A DNA stretch of 64,000 nucleotides from Patella vulgata (GCF_932274485.2 NC_065884.2:38955540-39019539); one strand, 5' to 3'. Positions 12,216 to 23,930 are shown, counted from the first letter of the stretch. The notes: a model not told the origin generated them from the sequence alone. Translations and numbers: made by a program.

Positions 12216-12930
12216 CAGGAGGACACAGCTCACCAAAGTAAAATATTTCTACGCCGTCACCCGTTATTTTTAGTCTTTCTCTCCCTTTTCCTTTTTCCCC
12301 CTTTTGCATGGTGATTTTTGTTGACTTTTTGGTGTAGAATCAAAGAAAAGGGTTTGAAAATATATTTTCTGCCAGGTTTTGGTGAATATTCATGATTTTG
12401 AGGCGGAAGGATACAAGTGTTGAGAGCATAGGCTGTACGAGCTGGGGGGGGGGGGGGGGAGGGGCGGCCGCCCCCCCATTTTGGGCACCAAATGCTGGGA
12501 AAATTTGGGCACACAATTGTACTTTGTAAAAGTTGTATACAAAAATATTGTGTTCTTGAATGTGTCCAATTTAACACCAAATTTATTATTATTATGTAAC
12601 ATACTAAGGACCTAACTACATTTTTTGGGCACCAACCACCACCGCCCCCCCCCAGTCAAAAATTTCCCCGTACGCCTATGGTTGAGAGGTTGGTTAGGTT
12701 GAAATGTAGGGTCAAAAATTGCATGTTTTTTTGTCTCTACTTCCAGCTTGTGTATCTCAAGTTTTCCATGGTGAACCTCATACGTGCTTTTGGGCAAGAG
12801 ATTGCCACATGTTGCTCCATCTGTGGTAGAAAGCGTTCTATCCAACGAACATTTGGGATAAAGTTAGAGCCTGTCTAAGAGACGAGAATTAACATTAAAG
12901 TCAATGGGGAAATAATTAGTGATCTGTGGC
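12216..12930 (+). repeat. Dispersed repeat R2, copy 2 (split by a MITE)
   Basis: The same repeat as 1870-2325, running from GACACAGCTCACC to GATCTGTGGCC. It is interrupted between 12419 and 12688 by a short transposon and its target duplication. Apart from this the two copies align closely over about 450 bp. Confidence 0.8.
12427..12680. mobile_element. hAT-type MITE nested in R2
   Basis: A 254-bp insertion. The left end is CATAGGCTGTACG and the right end is CGTACGCCTATG, an inverted repeat with one extra base. The 8-bp sequence GTTGAGAG lies directly outside both ends (12419-12426 and 12681-12688). The sister R2 copy has it only once, at 2068-2075, so this is a true target duplication. An 8-bp duplication is the hAT signature. 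Long G and C runs near both ends form part of the inverted structure. No transposase is present. Confidence 0.85.
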
Positions 12931-13235
12931 CAGGATTCGGACTAGTAATTCTCTCCCCATCAAGAGAACGGTAGCACGTCATTTCGGTCCTGCGTCATTT
13001 CGGACTCAACACAAAGGTCGTTTCGGACTCAGTCAGGCGACTTTTCGGACTCGGTCAGGTGACTTTTCGGACTCGGACTAGAACTATAGCCTACATATTA
13101 AAGAAGTTTTCAATAAAGAACTATTCCCAAAAGAATATTTATAAAATCACAATAATTCATCCACCCAATCATACACACTGTCATACTCACCCCCAAAACA
13201 AATAATAATACATGTAATTAAGATTAAGACTAGAA
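12931..13235. repeat. Short tandem repeat with TTTCGGACTC
   Basis: Between about 12981 and 13080 the motif TTTCGGACTC recurs every 10-25 bases, with GTCAGGCGAC or GTCAGGTGAC between copies. The rest is unique AT-rich DNA. Confidence 0.5.
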
Positions 13236-13424
13236 CTGCGATGCATGCAGTGATGACCCGTTTCACCGGTGCTCCGTACGTTATCCTTCAACTGACGTCA
13301 CTTCCACAACCAATGGAACCGTTAAACAGATTACCACATCAACATTGCACAGAATTAGCCAATAAATCCAGCAATATCACTTCCATTTATACATTTGTTA
13401 CTCTCGACAAGATGATACCACTTC

Positions 13425-13720
13425 CTTTGTACCAAGCGGAATCTCTCACCCACATTCCAGCACCCGGATTCGAAATGAAGTTAGCACACATATTCCTAGC
13501 GCCAGTAAAAACCTAGATACCGAGCGGAATCTCTCACCCATATTCCAGCACTCGGATTCGAGATCTAGTTAGCAGACATAATTCTCAGCGTACTCCAGCA
13601 CACCGATTCGAGATCAAGTTGGCAGACATATATTCTCTAACCATATTCCAGCACCCGGATTCGAGATCAAGTTAGCAGACATATTCTCTCACCGTATTCC
13701 ATCACACTGATCCGCAGCGA
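13425..13720 (+). repeat. About 55-65-bp satellite, left end of the R3 complex
   Basis: Four to five units with the core CCAGCACCCGGATTCGAGAT followed by AGTTAGCAGACATATTCTCTC. The reverse complement of the same satellite occupies 20510-20760. The two therefore frame the R3 array as outer inverted arms. The ORF at 13241-13516 crosses its start and is not supported. Confidence 0.7.
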
Positions 13721-14228
13721 ATATTTGCTTGGCCGCGACAATCACTGATAAGGATGACATTGATGCGGCTTAATGAGCTAGAAATATTAACTTTTTTCCT
13801 GGGACAAATTAAATTCTAAAACATTTTTTGTATATATTGGAAAAATAAATAAAGGCGTTTGACGTATTTGTAGGTAAAAATTATTTCCGATTTAGTGTAA
13901 ATGGGTATTAAATTGACTAAAATGCAGCATTCTCTCCGAAGCAGTTATGTTTTATGTAAACAATGCACGCGCCATTCAGCCAATGATTCACACCGCGTGC
14001 TGTGACAGCACGTGTTAAGGCAGTCATCTATGACAGAGATATTATACGAGACTCGTAATTCTCTGTGAAACAGATTGGTATTCCATTTCCAGCATTCGGA
14101 TTCGAGATCAAGTAAGCCCACGTATTCCTAGCGCCAAGAAAAATCTAGATATAATTATCACGAAAGTAATTGTTACTTTTATATTAGTAAATAAAATTTT
14201 AAAACATATTAATGCAAAGTATTATGTA
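13721..14228. other. No gene seen; spacer beside R3
   Basis: AT-rich spacer with one more satellite unit near 14088-14130. A 17-base palindrome, CGTGCTGTGACAGCACG, lies at 13996-14012. The stretch 14100-14228 begins the inverted match to 20450-20515. Confidence 0.5.
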
Positions 14229-15466
14229 ATAGATCCCCCGATTACACACCCAAAATGTACTATTACCGTAAACATACTAAAATATCGCACACTAGGCTAA
14301 CTGAGCATGCAAAAAAGGGGTACGTACATTTTGCATCAAAAAATACCCCAACCAGCTTTGGTGGGAAAATGTTTTTTGTTTCACGGAATCAAGAGATGAA
14401 TAAACTACTAGAATACAAAATTTCAGAAGGCTCCTATGCTGGCGTTTGGAGATATTACAATAAACATACTAAACATATGGGGGAATAGAGTTGGGGGTAG
14501 GCTGACTGCGCACACAATAACTTCTAAACTAGCTTTGGTGGCTTCAATATCTTTATTTCACCAACTGAACAGATGAATAAGGTATGCACATGCCGAATTT
14601 CATTAACTTTCTATGTTGGCGTATCGAGTTATACCACCGCAAAGTTCCTAGCACCCGGATTCGAGGTGGAGTTTGTGGGTTCAATAAACAACGGGCACGC
14701 CCACGCTGCATCAAAAAACGACCCAAACCAGCTATGGTGGGAAAATGTTTTTTATTTCACGGAATCAAGGGATGAATAAACTACTAGAATACAAAATTTC
14801 AGAAGGTTCCTATGCTGGCATTTCGAGATATATTACAGTATAAACATACTAAACATATTGGTGGGAAAATGTTTTTTGTTTCACGGAATCAAGAGATGAA
14901 TAAACTACTAGAATACAAAATTTCAGAAGGCTCCTATGCTGGCGTTTGGAGATATTACAATAAACATACTAAACATATGGGGGAATAGAGTTGGGGGTAG
15001 GCTGACTGCGCACACAATAACTTCTAAACTAGCTTTGGTGGCTTCAATATCTTTATTTCACCAACTGAACAGATGAATAAGGTATGCACATGCCAAATTT
15101 CATTAACTTCCTATATTGGCGTATCAAGTTATACCACCGCAAAGTTCCTAGCACCCGGATTCGAGGTGGAGTTTGTTGGTTCAATAATCAACGGGCACGC
15201 CCACGCTGCGTCAAAAAACGACCCAAACCAGCTTTGGTGGTAAAATGTTTTTTTATTTCACGGAATCAAGAATGAATAAACTACTAGAAGACAAAATTTC
15301 AGAAGGTTCCTATGATGGCGTTTCGAGATATATTACCGTAAACATACTAAACATATGGGGAATCGGGTTAGGGTAGGCTGACTGCGCACGCAATAACTTC
15401 TAAACTAGCTTTGGTGGCTTCAATATCTTTATTTCAATAAATCGACAGATGAATAAGGTATGCACA
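14229..15466 (+). repeat. R3 tandem array, forward arm
   Basis: About three units of roughly 377 bp, one of them shortened. The landmarks in each unit are CTAGCACCCGGATTCGAGGTGG, GCTTTGGTGGGAAAATG and ACTACTAGAATACAAAATTTC, split here for length. The outer edge carries TACTATTACCGTAAACATAC at 14249, whose complement closes the opposite arm at 20435. ORFs of 63-68 codons recur with the unit and are artefacts. Confidence 0.8.
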
Positions 15467-15736
15467 TGCACAACCTCGAATCAGGATACTAGGAACTTTG
15501 CGGTGGTATAACTCAATACGCCAACATAGAAAGTTAATGGAATTCGGCATGTGCATACCTTATTCATCTGTCGATTTAGTGAAATAAAAATATTGAAGCC
15601 ACCAAAGTTAGTTTAGAAGTTATTACGTGCGTAGTGAGCCTACCCTAACCTGATTCTTCCCATATGTATAGTATGTTTAAGGCGATATATCTAGAAACGC
15701 CAACATAGGAGCCTTCTGAAATTTTGTATTCTAATA

Positions 15737-17267
15737 TACTATTCAAAAAAAGTAGGGGATATTTGATTTTTAAGTGTTATTAAAGTCACCTAATGAAACT
15801 GACGAAGAAACAAATGACAAAATGAAATGAAGTTCACATTCATCGATTTATTCCAAATGATCGTTAGACTAAATAAGGCACAGACTGACCATTATAAGGG
15901 TAAAATGATACCCGGGGTCAAACAGCAAAGTTACCACAGCATCACAACCAAGTCAGTAACGGGTAAATCCTCCTCTGTTTGCCAAACAAGCATTGATCCG
16001 ACGTGGCATACTCCTAATGAGACGTCTAAGGTCATTTTGGTCCAGATTGTCCCATTCCTGTTGCAACGCAGCAGCAAGTTCTTGGACATTGGCAGGACGT
16101 TGTTGACGTTGACGTAACCTCTGTCCAAGCATGTCCCAGACATGCTCGATGGGGGAGAGGTCGGGACTCAGTGCTGGCCAAGGTAATGTGGTGATGTTCT
16201 GTTGTTGGAGGTAACCTGTAACGATCCTGGCCCTGTGACATCTTGCGTTGTCATCCTGGAAGATGAAACGGCGGCCATGACGTCGTGCGAACGGCACAAC
16301 ATGGACTGCCAAGATGTTGTCCCGGTAGTACTGGCCTGTAACACGCCCTGCAACAACATGTAAAGCCGTTCTTCCAGCAACAGTGATGCCTCCCCACACC
16401 ATAACAGAACCACCCCCAAATCGATCATGTCTGATGACGTTAACGTCTTGGAAGCGCTCGTTTCGACGACGCCACACCCTCCTACGTCTGTCCAAAAAAT
16501 CAACAGTGAACCTTGACTCATCTGAAAACATCACATTGCTCCAGCGTTGATTATCCCAGTGTTGACGATCCCTACACCAACGACGTCTTGCCTGAATGTG
16601 ATGATCTCTCAAACAAGGGATCACGCGAGGACGTCGGGCGCGAAGGTGACCCCTATGCAGTCGATTCCGAATCGTCTGGCCACTCACTCTCACACCAGTG
16701 TCTGTTTGAAGACGAGCGCTGATCTGATTTGCTGTGATGACACGATTTCTCAAGGCCAAGGTACGGATAAATCGATCCTGGGCTTGAGTTGTCGCCCTTG
16801 GTCGACCTGAGCTTGGTCTGTCCTGTACAGATTGTGTATCACGGTATCTGGACCATAGCCTGCTTATGACAGACTGAGAAACATTCATCGTCCGCGCCAC
16901 AACTGCCTGTGTTGTGCCGATCTGTAGCATGCCAAGGGCACGTAACCTTTCATTTTGGGTAAGCCGACGCATATCAAAATTTGTTTTCTGGTCACTAAAA
17001 CAATTAAACTGATGTTTCCACCCTGGAATTCAATGCCACAATGACTGTAACATTCAAAGTCAGAGTCGTGCAAATCTTGGGTTGAACCCCCATGATGATC
17101 CCAAGCATCACCTGCATTCCATGCGGTAGCTATTGGTGCGTTTGGGCGTCACATGTAACTGGAAATGTTTCTTCTGTTAGGTTCTATAGTGACTTTTTTC
17201 GTAGTCATTTGCATATTTTAGTATTATGCCCCCAAAATCAAATATCCCCTACTTCTTTTGAATAGTA
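15737..17267 (-). mobile_element. Tc1-like DNA transposon, complete with TA target duplication
   Basis: A 1531-bp element. Its inverted repeats exceed 30 bp with few mismatches: TACTATTCAAAA at the left and TTTTGAATAGTA at the right, followed inwards by AGTAGGGGATATTTGATTTT on both sides. TA lies directly outside (15735-15736 and 17268-17269). Other R3 units show the uninterrupted site as TTCTAATAGTTTATTC, for example near 18006, so the insertion is exact. It contains one open transposase gene. Whether it is active cannot be told from one copy. Confidence 0.92.
15953..16972 (-). CDS. Tc1/mariner-type transposase (DD34E), full length
   Basis: Uninterrupted 339-residue protein, the usual Tc1 length (about 340). 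Residues 1-60 hold a helix-turn-helix (MRRLTQNERLRALGML, then QAVVARTMNVSQSVISRLW) and a GRPRATT linker at 56-62 like the GRPR motif that joins the two DNA-binding subdomains. The catalytic triad is D151 (in FSDESRF), D241 (in FQDDNARCH) and E276 (in LSPIEHVW). Exactly 34 residues separate the last two, giving DD34E. The glycine-rich box GGGSVMVWGG lies at 186-195. The enzyme would cut and paste its own element at TA sites using the inverted repeats 15737-15770 and 17234-17267. The absence of stops suggests recent arrival. ORFs on the opposite strand here are shadows. Confidence 0.95.
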   Translation of the reverse strand: MRRLTQNERLRALGMLQIGTTQAVVARTMNVSQSVISRLWSRYRDTQSVQDRPSSGRPRATTQAQDRFIRTLALRNRVITANQISARLQTDTGVRVSGQTIRNRLHRGHLRARRPRVIPCLRDHHIQARRRWCRDRQHWDNQRWSNVMFSDESRFTVDFLDRRRRVWRRRNERFQDVNVIRHDRFGGGSVMVWGGITVAGRTALHVVAGRVTGQYYRDNILAVHVVPFARRHGRRFIFQDDNARCHRARIVTGYLQQQNITTLPWPALSPDLSPIEHVWDMLGQRLRQRQQRPANVQELAAALQQEWDNLDQNDLRRLIRSMPRRINACLANRGGFTRY

Positions 17268-20200
17268 TAGTTTATTCATCCCTTGATTCCGTAAAACAAA
17301 AAACATTTTCCCATCAAAGCTGGCTTGGGTCATTTTTTGTGGCAGCGTGGGTGTACTCGTTGTTTATTGAACCCACAAACTACGCCTCGAATCAGGGTGC
17401 TAGGAACTTTGCGGTGGTATAACTCGATACGCCAACATAGAAAGTTAATGAAATTCGGCATGTTCATGCCCTATGCAACTGTCCAGTTGGTGAAATAAAA
17501 ATATTGAAGCCACCAAAGCTAGTTTAGAAGTTTTTGTGTGCGCAGTCAGCCTACCCCAACCCGATTTCCCCATATGTTTAGTATGTTTACAGTAATATAT
17601 CTCGAAACGCCAACATAGGAGCCTTCTGAAATTTTGGATTCTAGTAGTTTATTCATCTCTTGATTCCGTGAAATAAAAATTTTTTTTCCCACCAAAGCTG
17701 CTTTTTGGTCATTTTTTGTGGCGGCGTGGGTGTACCCGTTGTTTATTGAACCCACAAACTCCGCCTCGAATCCGGGTGCTAGGAACTTTGCGGTGGTATA
17801 ACTCGATATGCCAACATAGAAAGTTAATGAAATTTGGCATGTGCATACCTTATTCATCTGTCGATTTAGTGAAATAAAAATATTGAAGTTTAGAAGTTAT
17901 TGCGTGCGCAGTCAGCCTACCCTTACCCGATTCTCCAATATGTTTAGTATGTTTACGGTAATATATCTCGAAACGCCAATATAGAAGAATTCTGAAATTT
18001 TGCATTCTAATAGTTTATTCATCCCTTGATTTTGTGAAATAAAAAACGTTTTCCCACCAAAGCTGGTTTGGGTCATTTTTTGTGGCAGCGTGGGTGTACC
18101 CGTTGTTTATTGAACCCACAAACTCCGCCTCGAATCAACTCCGCCTCGAAACTGGGTGCCAGGAACTTTGCTGTGGTATAACTCGATACGCCAACATAGA
18201 AAGTTAATGAAATTTGGCATGTTCATGCCTTATGCACCTGTCCAGTTGGTGAAATAAAGACATTGAAGCCACCAAAGCTAGTTTAGAAGTTATTGCGTGC
18301 GCAGTCAGCCTACCCAAACCCGATTCCCCCAGATGTTTAGTATTTTTACGGTAATATATCTCGAAACGCCAACATAGGAGCCTTCTGAAATTTTTAATTC
18401 TAGTATTTTATTCATCCCTTGATTCCGTGAAATAAAAAACATTTTCCCACCAAACCTGGTTTGGGTCGTTTTTTGATGCAGCGTGGGCGTACCCGTTGTT
18501 TATTGAACCCACAAACTCCACTTCGAATCCGGGTGCTAGGAACTTTGCGGTGGCATAACTCAATACGCCAACATAGAAAGTTAATGAAATTCGGCATGTG
18601 CATACCTTATTCATCTGTCGATTTAGTGAAGTAAAGATATTGAAGCCACCAAAGCTAGTTTAGAAGTTATTACGTGCGTAGTGAGCCTACCCTAACCTGA
18701 TTCTCCCCATATGTTTAGTATGTTTACGGTAATATATCTCGAAACGCCAACATAGGAGCCTTCTGAAATTTTTTATTCTAATAGTCTATTCATCCCTTGA
18801 TTTCGTGAAATAAAAAACATTTTCCCACCAAAGCTGGTTTGGGTCGTTTTTGATGCAGCGTGGGCGTACCCCTTGTTTATTGAACCCACAAACTCCACCT
18901 CAAATCCGGGTGCCATGAACTTTGCGGTGGTATAACTCGATACGCCAACATAGAAAGTTAATGAAATTTGGCATGTTCATGCCTTATGCACCTGTCCAGT
19001 TGGTGAAATAAAGACATTGAAGCCACCAAAGCTAGTTTAGAAGTTATTGCGTTCGCAGTCAGCCTACCCCAACCCGATTCCCCCATATGTTTAGTATGTT
19101 TACGGTAATATATCTCGAAACGCCAACATAGGAGCCTTCTGAAATTTTGGATTCTAATAGTTTATTCATCCCTTGATTTTGTGAAATAAAAAACATTTTC
19201 CCACCAAAGCTGGTTTGGGTCGTTTTTTGATGCAACGTGGGCGTACCCCTTGTTTATTGAACCCACAAACTCCACCTCGAATCCGGGTGCTAGGAACTTT
19301 GCAGTGGTATAACTCTATATGCCAACATATAAAGTTAATGAAATTCGGCATGTACATACCTTATTCATCTGTCGATTTAGTAAAAAAGAAATATTGAAGC
19401 CACCAAATCTAGTTTAGAAGTTATTGCGTGTGCAGTTAGCCTACCCTAACCCGATTCTCCAATATGTTTAGTATGTTTACGGTAATATATTTCGAAACGA
19501 CAGCATAGGAACCTTCTGAAATTTTGTATTCTAGTAGTTTATTCATTCTTGATTCCGTGAACTAAAAAACATTTTACCACCAAAGCTGGTTTAGGTCAGT
19601 TTTTTGATGCAGCGTGGGCGTGCCCGTTGTTTATTGAACCCACAAACTCCACCTCGAATCCGGATACTAGGAACTGTGTGGTGGTATAACTCGATACGCC
19701 AACATAGAAAGTTAATGAAATTCGGCATGTGCATACCTTATTCATCTGTCGATTTAGTGAAATAAAGATATTGAAGCCACCAAAGCTAGTTTAGAAGTTA
19801 TAACGTGCGTAGTGAGCCTACCCTAAGGTGATTCTCCCCATATGTTTAGTATGTTTACGGTAATATATCTCGAAACGCCAACATAGGAGCCTTCTGAAAT
19901 TTTGCATTCTAATAGTTTATTCATCCCTTGATTTCGTAAAATAAAAAACATTTTCCCACCAAAGCTGGTTTGGGTCGTTTTTTGATGCAGCGTGGGCGTA
20001 CCCGTTGTTTATTGAACCCACAAACTCCACCTCGAATCCGGGTGCCAGGAACTTTGCGGTGGTATAACTCGATATGCCAAAATAGAAAGTTAATGAAATT
20101 TGGCATGTTCATGCCTTATGCACCTGTCCAGTTGGTGAAATAAAGATATTGAAGCCACCAAAGCTAGTTTAGAAGTTATTGCGTGCGCAGTCAGCCTACC

Positions 20201-20449
20201 CCAACCCGATTCCACCATATGTTTAGTATGTTTACGGTAATATATCTCGAAACGCCAGCATAGGAGACTTCTGAAATTTTGTATTCTAGTAGTTTATTCA
20301 TCTCTTGATTCCATGAAACAAAAAACATTTTCCCACCAAAGCTGGTTGGGGTACTTTTTGATGCAAAATGGACGTACCCCTTTTTGGCATCCTCAGTTAG
20401 CCTAGTGTGCGATATTTTAGTATGTTTACGGTAATAGTACATTTTGGGG

Positions 20450-20775
20450 TGTGGGGTGGGATCGGTGGATCTATTACAATTATTTTCGTGATAATTATAT
20501 CTAGGTTTTACTTGATCTCGAATGCGGGTGCTGGAATACGGTGAAAGAATATGTCTGCTAATTTTTTCTCTCGAATCCGCGTGCTGGAATACGGTGAGAG
20601 AATATGTCAGCTAACTTGATCTCGAATCCGGGAGCTGGAATACGGTTAAAGAATATGTCTGCCAACTTGATCTCGAATCGGCGTGCTGGAATACGCTGAG
20701 AATTATGTCTGCTAACTAGATCTCAAATCTGGGTGCTGGAATACGGGTGCGAGATTCCACTCGGTAACCTAGATA
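20450..20775 (-). repeat. About 55-65-bp satellite, right end of the R3 complex
   Basis: Five units with the core ATCTCGAATCCGGGTGCTGG, then AATACGGTGAGAGAATATGTC, written here as short pieces. They are the reverse complement of 13425-13720. Both satellites lie outside the R3 arms and point in opposite directions. Confidence 0.7.
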
Positions 20776-21739
20776 TAATTATCACGAAAAAAATTGTTAC
20801 GTATTAGAAAATAACATTTTAAGCCACATTAAAGATACATTATGGGAGATTTTTATAGAGAGTTGGCCATTCTTGCTATAACAGTTCAAAAGTAGACAAT
20901 GAAAGAAGAATATATTGAAAATTTCAGTCAAATTACTTTATTCTGAACAAAGTTATCATCGTTGTAATATTTGACTAGAAATGGTAGTCAAATATATCTT
21001 CACCTTGGCCGATCGTTTGATTGACAGGCGTTAACTCCACCTACACAATCTTGATTATCAAGTAACGTTTTCAATGGCTTGAGACAGGTTTGCAGTTCAA
21101 TTCGTATCATATTTATTTTTACTACAAATTAAAAATAAGACTTTTATTATATAGATAAGAAGCGAAAGTTTGAAAGGAATGGACCAAATCAATGAGGCAT
21201 AATTATAGCCGACTTCTTGTTAGCCTGCGTGTACTCTTGTACTGTAAGGTGACTACGTGACTCCCGAAGCAGACAAATAACAAACACTACAGTGATCCAA
21301 TGGAGCTGCAATTCAACTGGGGTGATGTTAGCTGCGATGTTTATCAATTTTTCTGTAAACGCAAGTGACAAAAGAGCGTTTAATACCAACATCCAAACTC
21401 TCATTTTAACCACAACTGAACATAATATCAAGGCCGTATATGTCGAACTTTCAATCAAATGCGGCATCGCTCAACAGCGGCCTCGCTTCGTACACTCTAT
21501 CATTTAGCCTCGATCTAACTGATGACGTCAACGTAACGGTTAATAATCTCCACATGGGGCGCCATATTTGATTTAATCAATCCAAGCTGTAGCCGAGCCA
21601 TCCGTGGGTCTACAGAGTTGACTTTGGGCTTGTTTAAATAAAGATCTAATTTATAATTTCTATAACATCTATAGCCTAAATTAAGACTTGCAATAATCAG
21701 ATTTAGCTCTTGCATAATGTATATATGTTATACCCCCCC
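20776..21739. other. No supported gene
   Basis: Mixed sequence that begins with a further direct copy of CTAGATATAATTATCACGAAA (20769), also seen near 14147. Overlapping ORFs of 71-92 codons lie on both strands at 21189-21507. One minus-strand frame could encode a hydrophobic N-terminus (MRVWMLVLNALLSLAF), but nothing else supports it. A C-run followed by an A-run at 21733-21758 leads into the next R3 piece. Confidence 0.5.
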
Positions 21740-21759
21740 CCCCCCCAAGAAAAAAAAAA

Positions 21760-22945
21760 TATACTATTACCGTAAACAAACTAAAATATCGCACACTAGG
21801 CTTACTGAGCACGCAGAAAAGGGGTTTAGAAGTTATTGCGTGCACAGTGAGTCTACTCTAACACGATTCCCCCACATATTTAGTACGTTTATGGTAATAT
21901 ATCTCCAAGGCCAGCATAGGAGGCTTCTGGATTTTTGTATTCTAGTAGTTTATTCATCTCTTGACTCTGTGAAATACAAAATATTTTGACGCAATAGCCA
22001 GTTTGGAGTACGTGCTTTTTGGTGCAGTGTGGGCATACCCCTTGTTTACTGAACCCACGAACCCCGCCTCAAATCCAGGTGCTAGGAACTTTGCGGTGGT
22101 ATAACTCTATACGCCAACATAGAAAATTAATGAAATTTGGCATGTTCATAACTTATGCAGCGTGGGAGTACCCCTTGTTTATTGTACCCACGAACCCCGC
22201 CTCGAACCGGGTGCTAGGAACTTTTCGGTCGTATAACTCGATACGCCAACATAGAAAGTTATAGAAATTTGGCATGTTCATACCTTATGCATCTGTCGAT
22301 TTGGTGCAATAAAGATCTTGAAGCCACTAAAGCTAGTTTAGAAGTTATTGCGTGCGCGGTGAATCTACCCTTACCTGATTCCCCCATAGTTTTAGAAAGT
22401 TTACAGTGATATATCTCAAAAAGCCAACATAGGAGGCTTCTGAAATTTTGTATCCCTTGGTTCCGTGAAGCAAAAAACATTTTGCCACCAAAGCTGGTTT
22501 GGGTGCTTTGTGATGCAACTTGGGTGTACCCTTTGTTTATTGAACCCATGATCCTCGGCTCGAATTCGGGTGATAAGAACTTTGGCATGATATAACTCGA
22601 TACGCCATCATAGAAAGTTACTAAAATTTGGCATGTTCATACCTTATGCATCTGTCGAGTTGGTGAAATAAAGATCTTGGAGCCACCAAAGCTAGTTAAG
22701 AAGTTATTTTGTGTGTAGTGAGCCTACCCTAAACCAATATTTTAGTATGTTTACGGTAATTTATCTGGAAAAGCCAACATAGGAAATTTCTCGAATTTTG
22801 CAGTCTAGTAGTTTATTAATCCCTTAATTATGTGAAATAAAAAACATTTTGCCACCAAAGCTGGTTTCGGTGCGTTTTGATGCAGCGTGGACGTACCCCT
22901 TTTCTGCGTGCGATATTTGAGTATGTTTACGGTAATAGAAATAAT
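21760..22945 (-). repeat. R3 tandem repeat, second smaller array
   Basis: About three diverged R3 units in reverse orientation. Both edges carry the R3 terminal motif: TACTATTACCGTAAACAAAC at 21761 and its complement GTATGTTTACGGTAATAG at 22922-22939. This shows that the motif marks the ends of the R3 element and not just a point in the unit. More diverged than the 14-20 kb array. Confidence 0.7.
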
Positions 22946-22949
22946 GTAA

Positions 22950-23472
22950 TTTCTGGATTACAGAAATAAGGACTTCAAATGCCCTTTGCGTGACATAAAA
23001 TTCATTAAAAATTGGATTAAATTGCAAAAATTCTTAAAAAGTGATTCTGATAAAATTGTAACCTCTAGAGGGTCCACGACCTTCGTATTGCATACTTTTA
23101 CACAATTTGCATAAAAAGAGCGGTTATTTTGTCAGGCAGTTTCGTTTCAATAGTTCCAAAATTCAGGGGCCATAATCCAGGAAGTTACGTTTGATATCCG
23201 CAAACAGCGACAGAAAACGAGATCTTTTGGACATAAACATATATTTTAAGTTTCATCGAAATCTGATAAAAATTGTAACTTCTTTTAGAGGGTCCATAAC
23301 ATTGGTATGACATACTTTTACACTATTTGTGTACAAGGAGCCGCCATTTGGTCTGGCAGTTTTGGTCTGATTTTCACAAAATTTGAACTCAACCGTCAAT
23401 AGGGTGTAACGGTGATAAATTTAATTTTGTTTTAAAATCGGATAAAAATTGTGACTTCTAGAGTGTCCACAA
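22950..23472 (+). repeat. R7 repeat, piece A
   Basis: Diverged R7 sequence with the family landmarks GGGCCATAATCCAGGAAGTTA, GATAAAAATTGT and AGAGGGTCCA. It is cut at 23472 by a MITE and resumes at 23843. No coding sequence. Confidence 0.7.
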
Positions 23473-23842
23473 TACGGTGGCTGACTTAGTACCCTCAAAA
23501 AAAAAAATCTCTTGAGTGCTCAAGATAGTTAAGTCGAGCGCTCGAGATAATAGAGTGAGCGCTCGAGATAATTAAGTCGAGCGCTAGAGTTACTAAGTCA
23601 AGCGCTCAAGATAATATAACTGAACACGTCTCAACCAATGTTTTAAGATGTATAATTGTGTGCATAATTTGATGACAAACTTGCAGAATAAAGATATTCA
23701 TTTGTTGGTTTTTACAGCCCCTTCCAAAGCTGCAGTGACTTAACTATCTTGAGCGCTCAACTTAGTATCTCGAGCGCTAGACTTAATATCTCGAGTGGTC
23801 AATATTTTTTTTCTTTTTGTGTGTCCTAAATCAGCCACCGTA
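23473..23842. mobile_element. 370-bp MITE nested in R7
   Basis: The ends form an inverted repeat: TACGGTGGCTGACTTAG at the left and CTAAATCAGCCACCGTA at the right. CCACAA flanks both sides (23467-23472 and 23843-23848), a 6-bp duplication that fits no common superfamily neatly. Inside both ends, about 22-bp units carry the palindrome GAGCGCTCGAGATA or a variant, at about 23505-23615 and 23740-23800 in mirror order. The centre is unique. Confidence 0.75.
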
Positions 23843-23930
23843 CCACAACCTTGGTATTAGTTATCAGCCACCATACCACAACCTTGGTATTAGTTATCAG
23901 CCACCATACCACAACCTTGGTATTAGTTAC
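23830..23930 (+). repeat. 33-bp tandem triplication spanning a MITE end
   Basis: Three copies of a unit holding the MITE terminus TCAGCCACCGTA and the adjacent R7 sequence CCACAACCTTGGTATTAG. Copies two and three share A for G in CCACCATA. Because the unit includes the MITE end, the amplification came after the insertion. A short ORF with repeats of QPPYHNLGISY is just this array read in frame. Confidence 0.8.

Larger units (their letters stand above)
15467..20440 (-). repeat. R3 tandem array, reverse arm (interrupted by a Tc1-like element)
   Basis: About ten units in reverse orientation. The landmark CATCCCTTGATT (or a near match) falls at about 17279, 17656, 18021, 18412, 18790, 19167, 19543, 19920 and 20299, so spacing is mostly 376-379 bp. 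Orientation flips at about 15467. The arm ends with GTTTACGGTAATAGTA at 20420-20435 and mirrored flanking sequence, making the complex a large imperfect inverted repeat. Adjacent units differ by scattered substitutions. The Tc1-like element occupies 15737-17267. Confidence 0.8.

Noticed and set aside
13996-14012. Perfect 17-base palindrome as an operator
   Set aside because: No gene nearby and a single occurrence; a chance palindrome is as likely.
15827-16810. Plus-strand ORFs opposite the transposase
   Set aside because: Antisense shadows of the Tc1 transposase gene.
14573-20442. Several 60-100-codon ORFs, for example MNKVCTCRISLTFYVG...
   Set aside because: They repeat with the 377-bp R3 unit and break at different places in each unit, so they are not genes.
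21189-21507. Minus-strand 92-codon ORF with a possible signal peptide
   Set aside because: Hydrophobic start only; overlaps an equally long ORF on the other strand and has no family resemblance.
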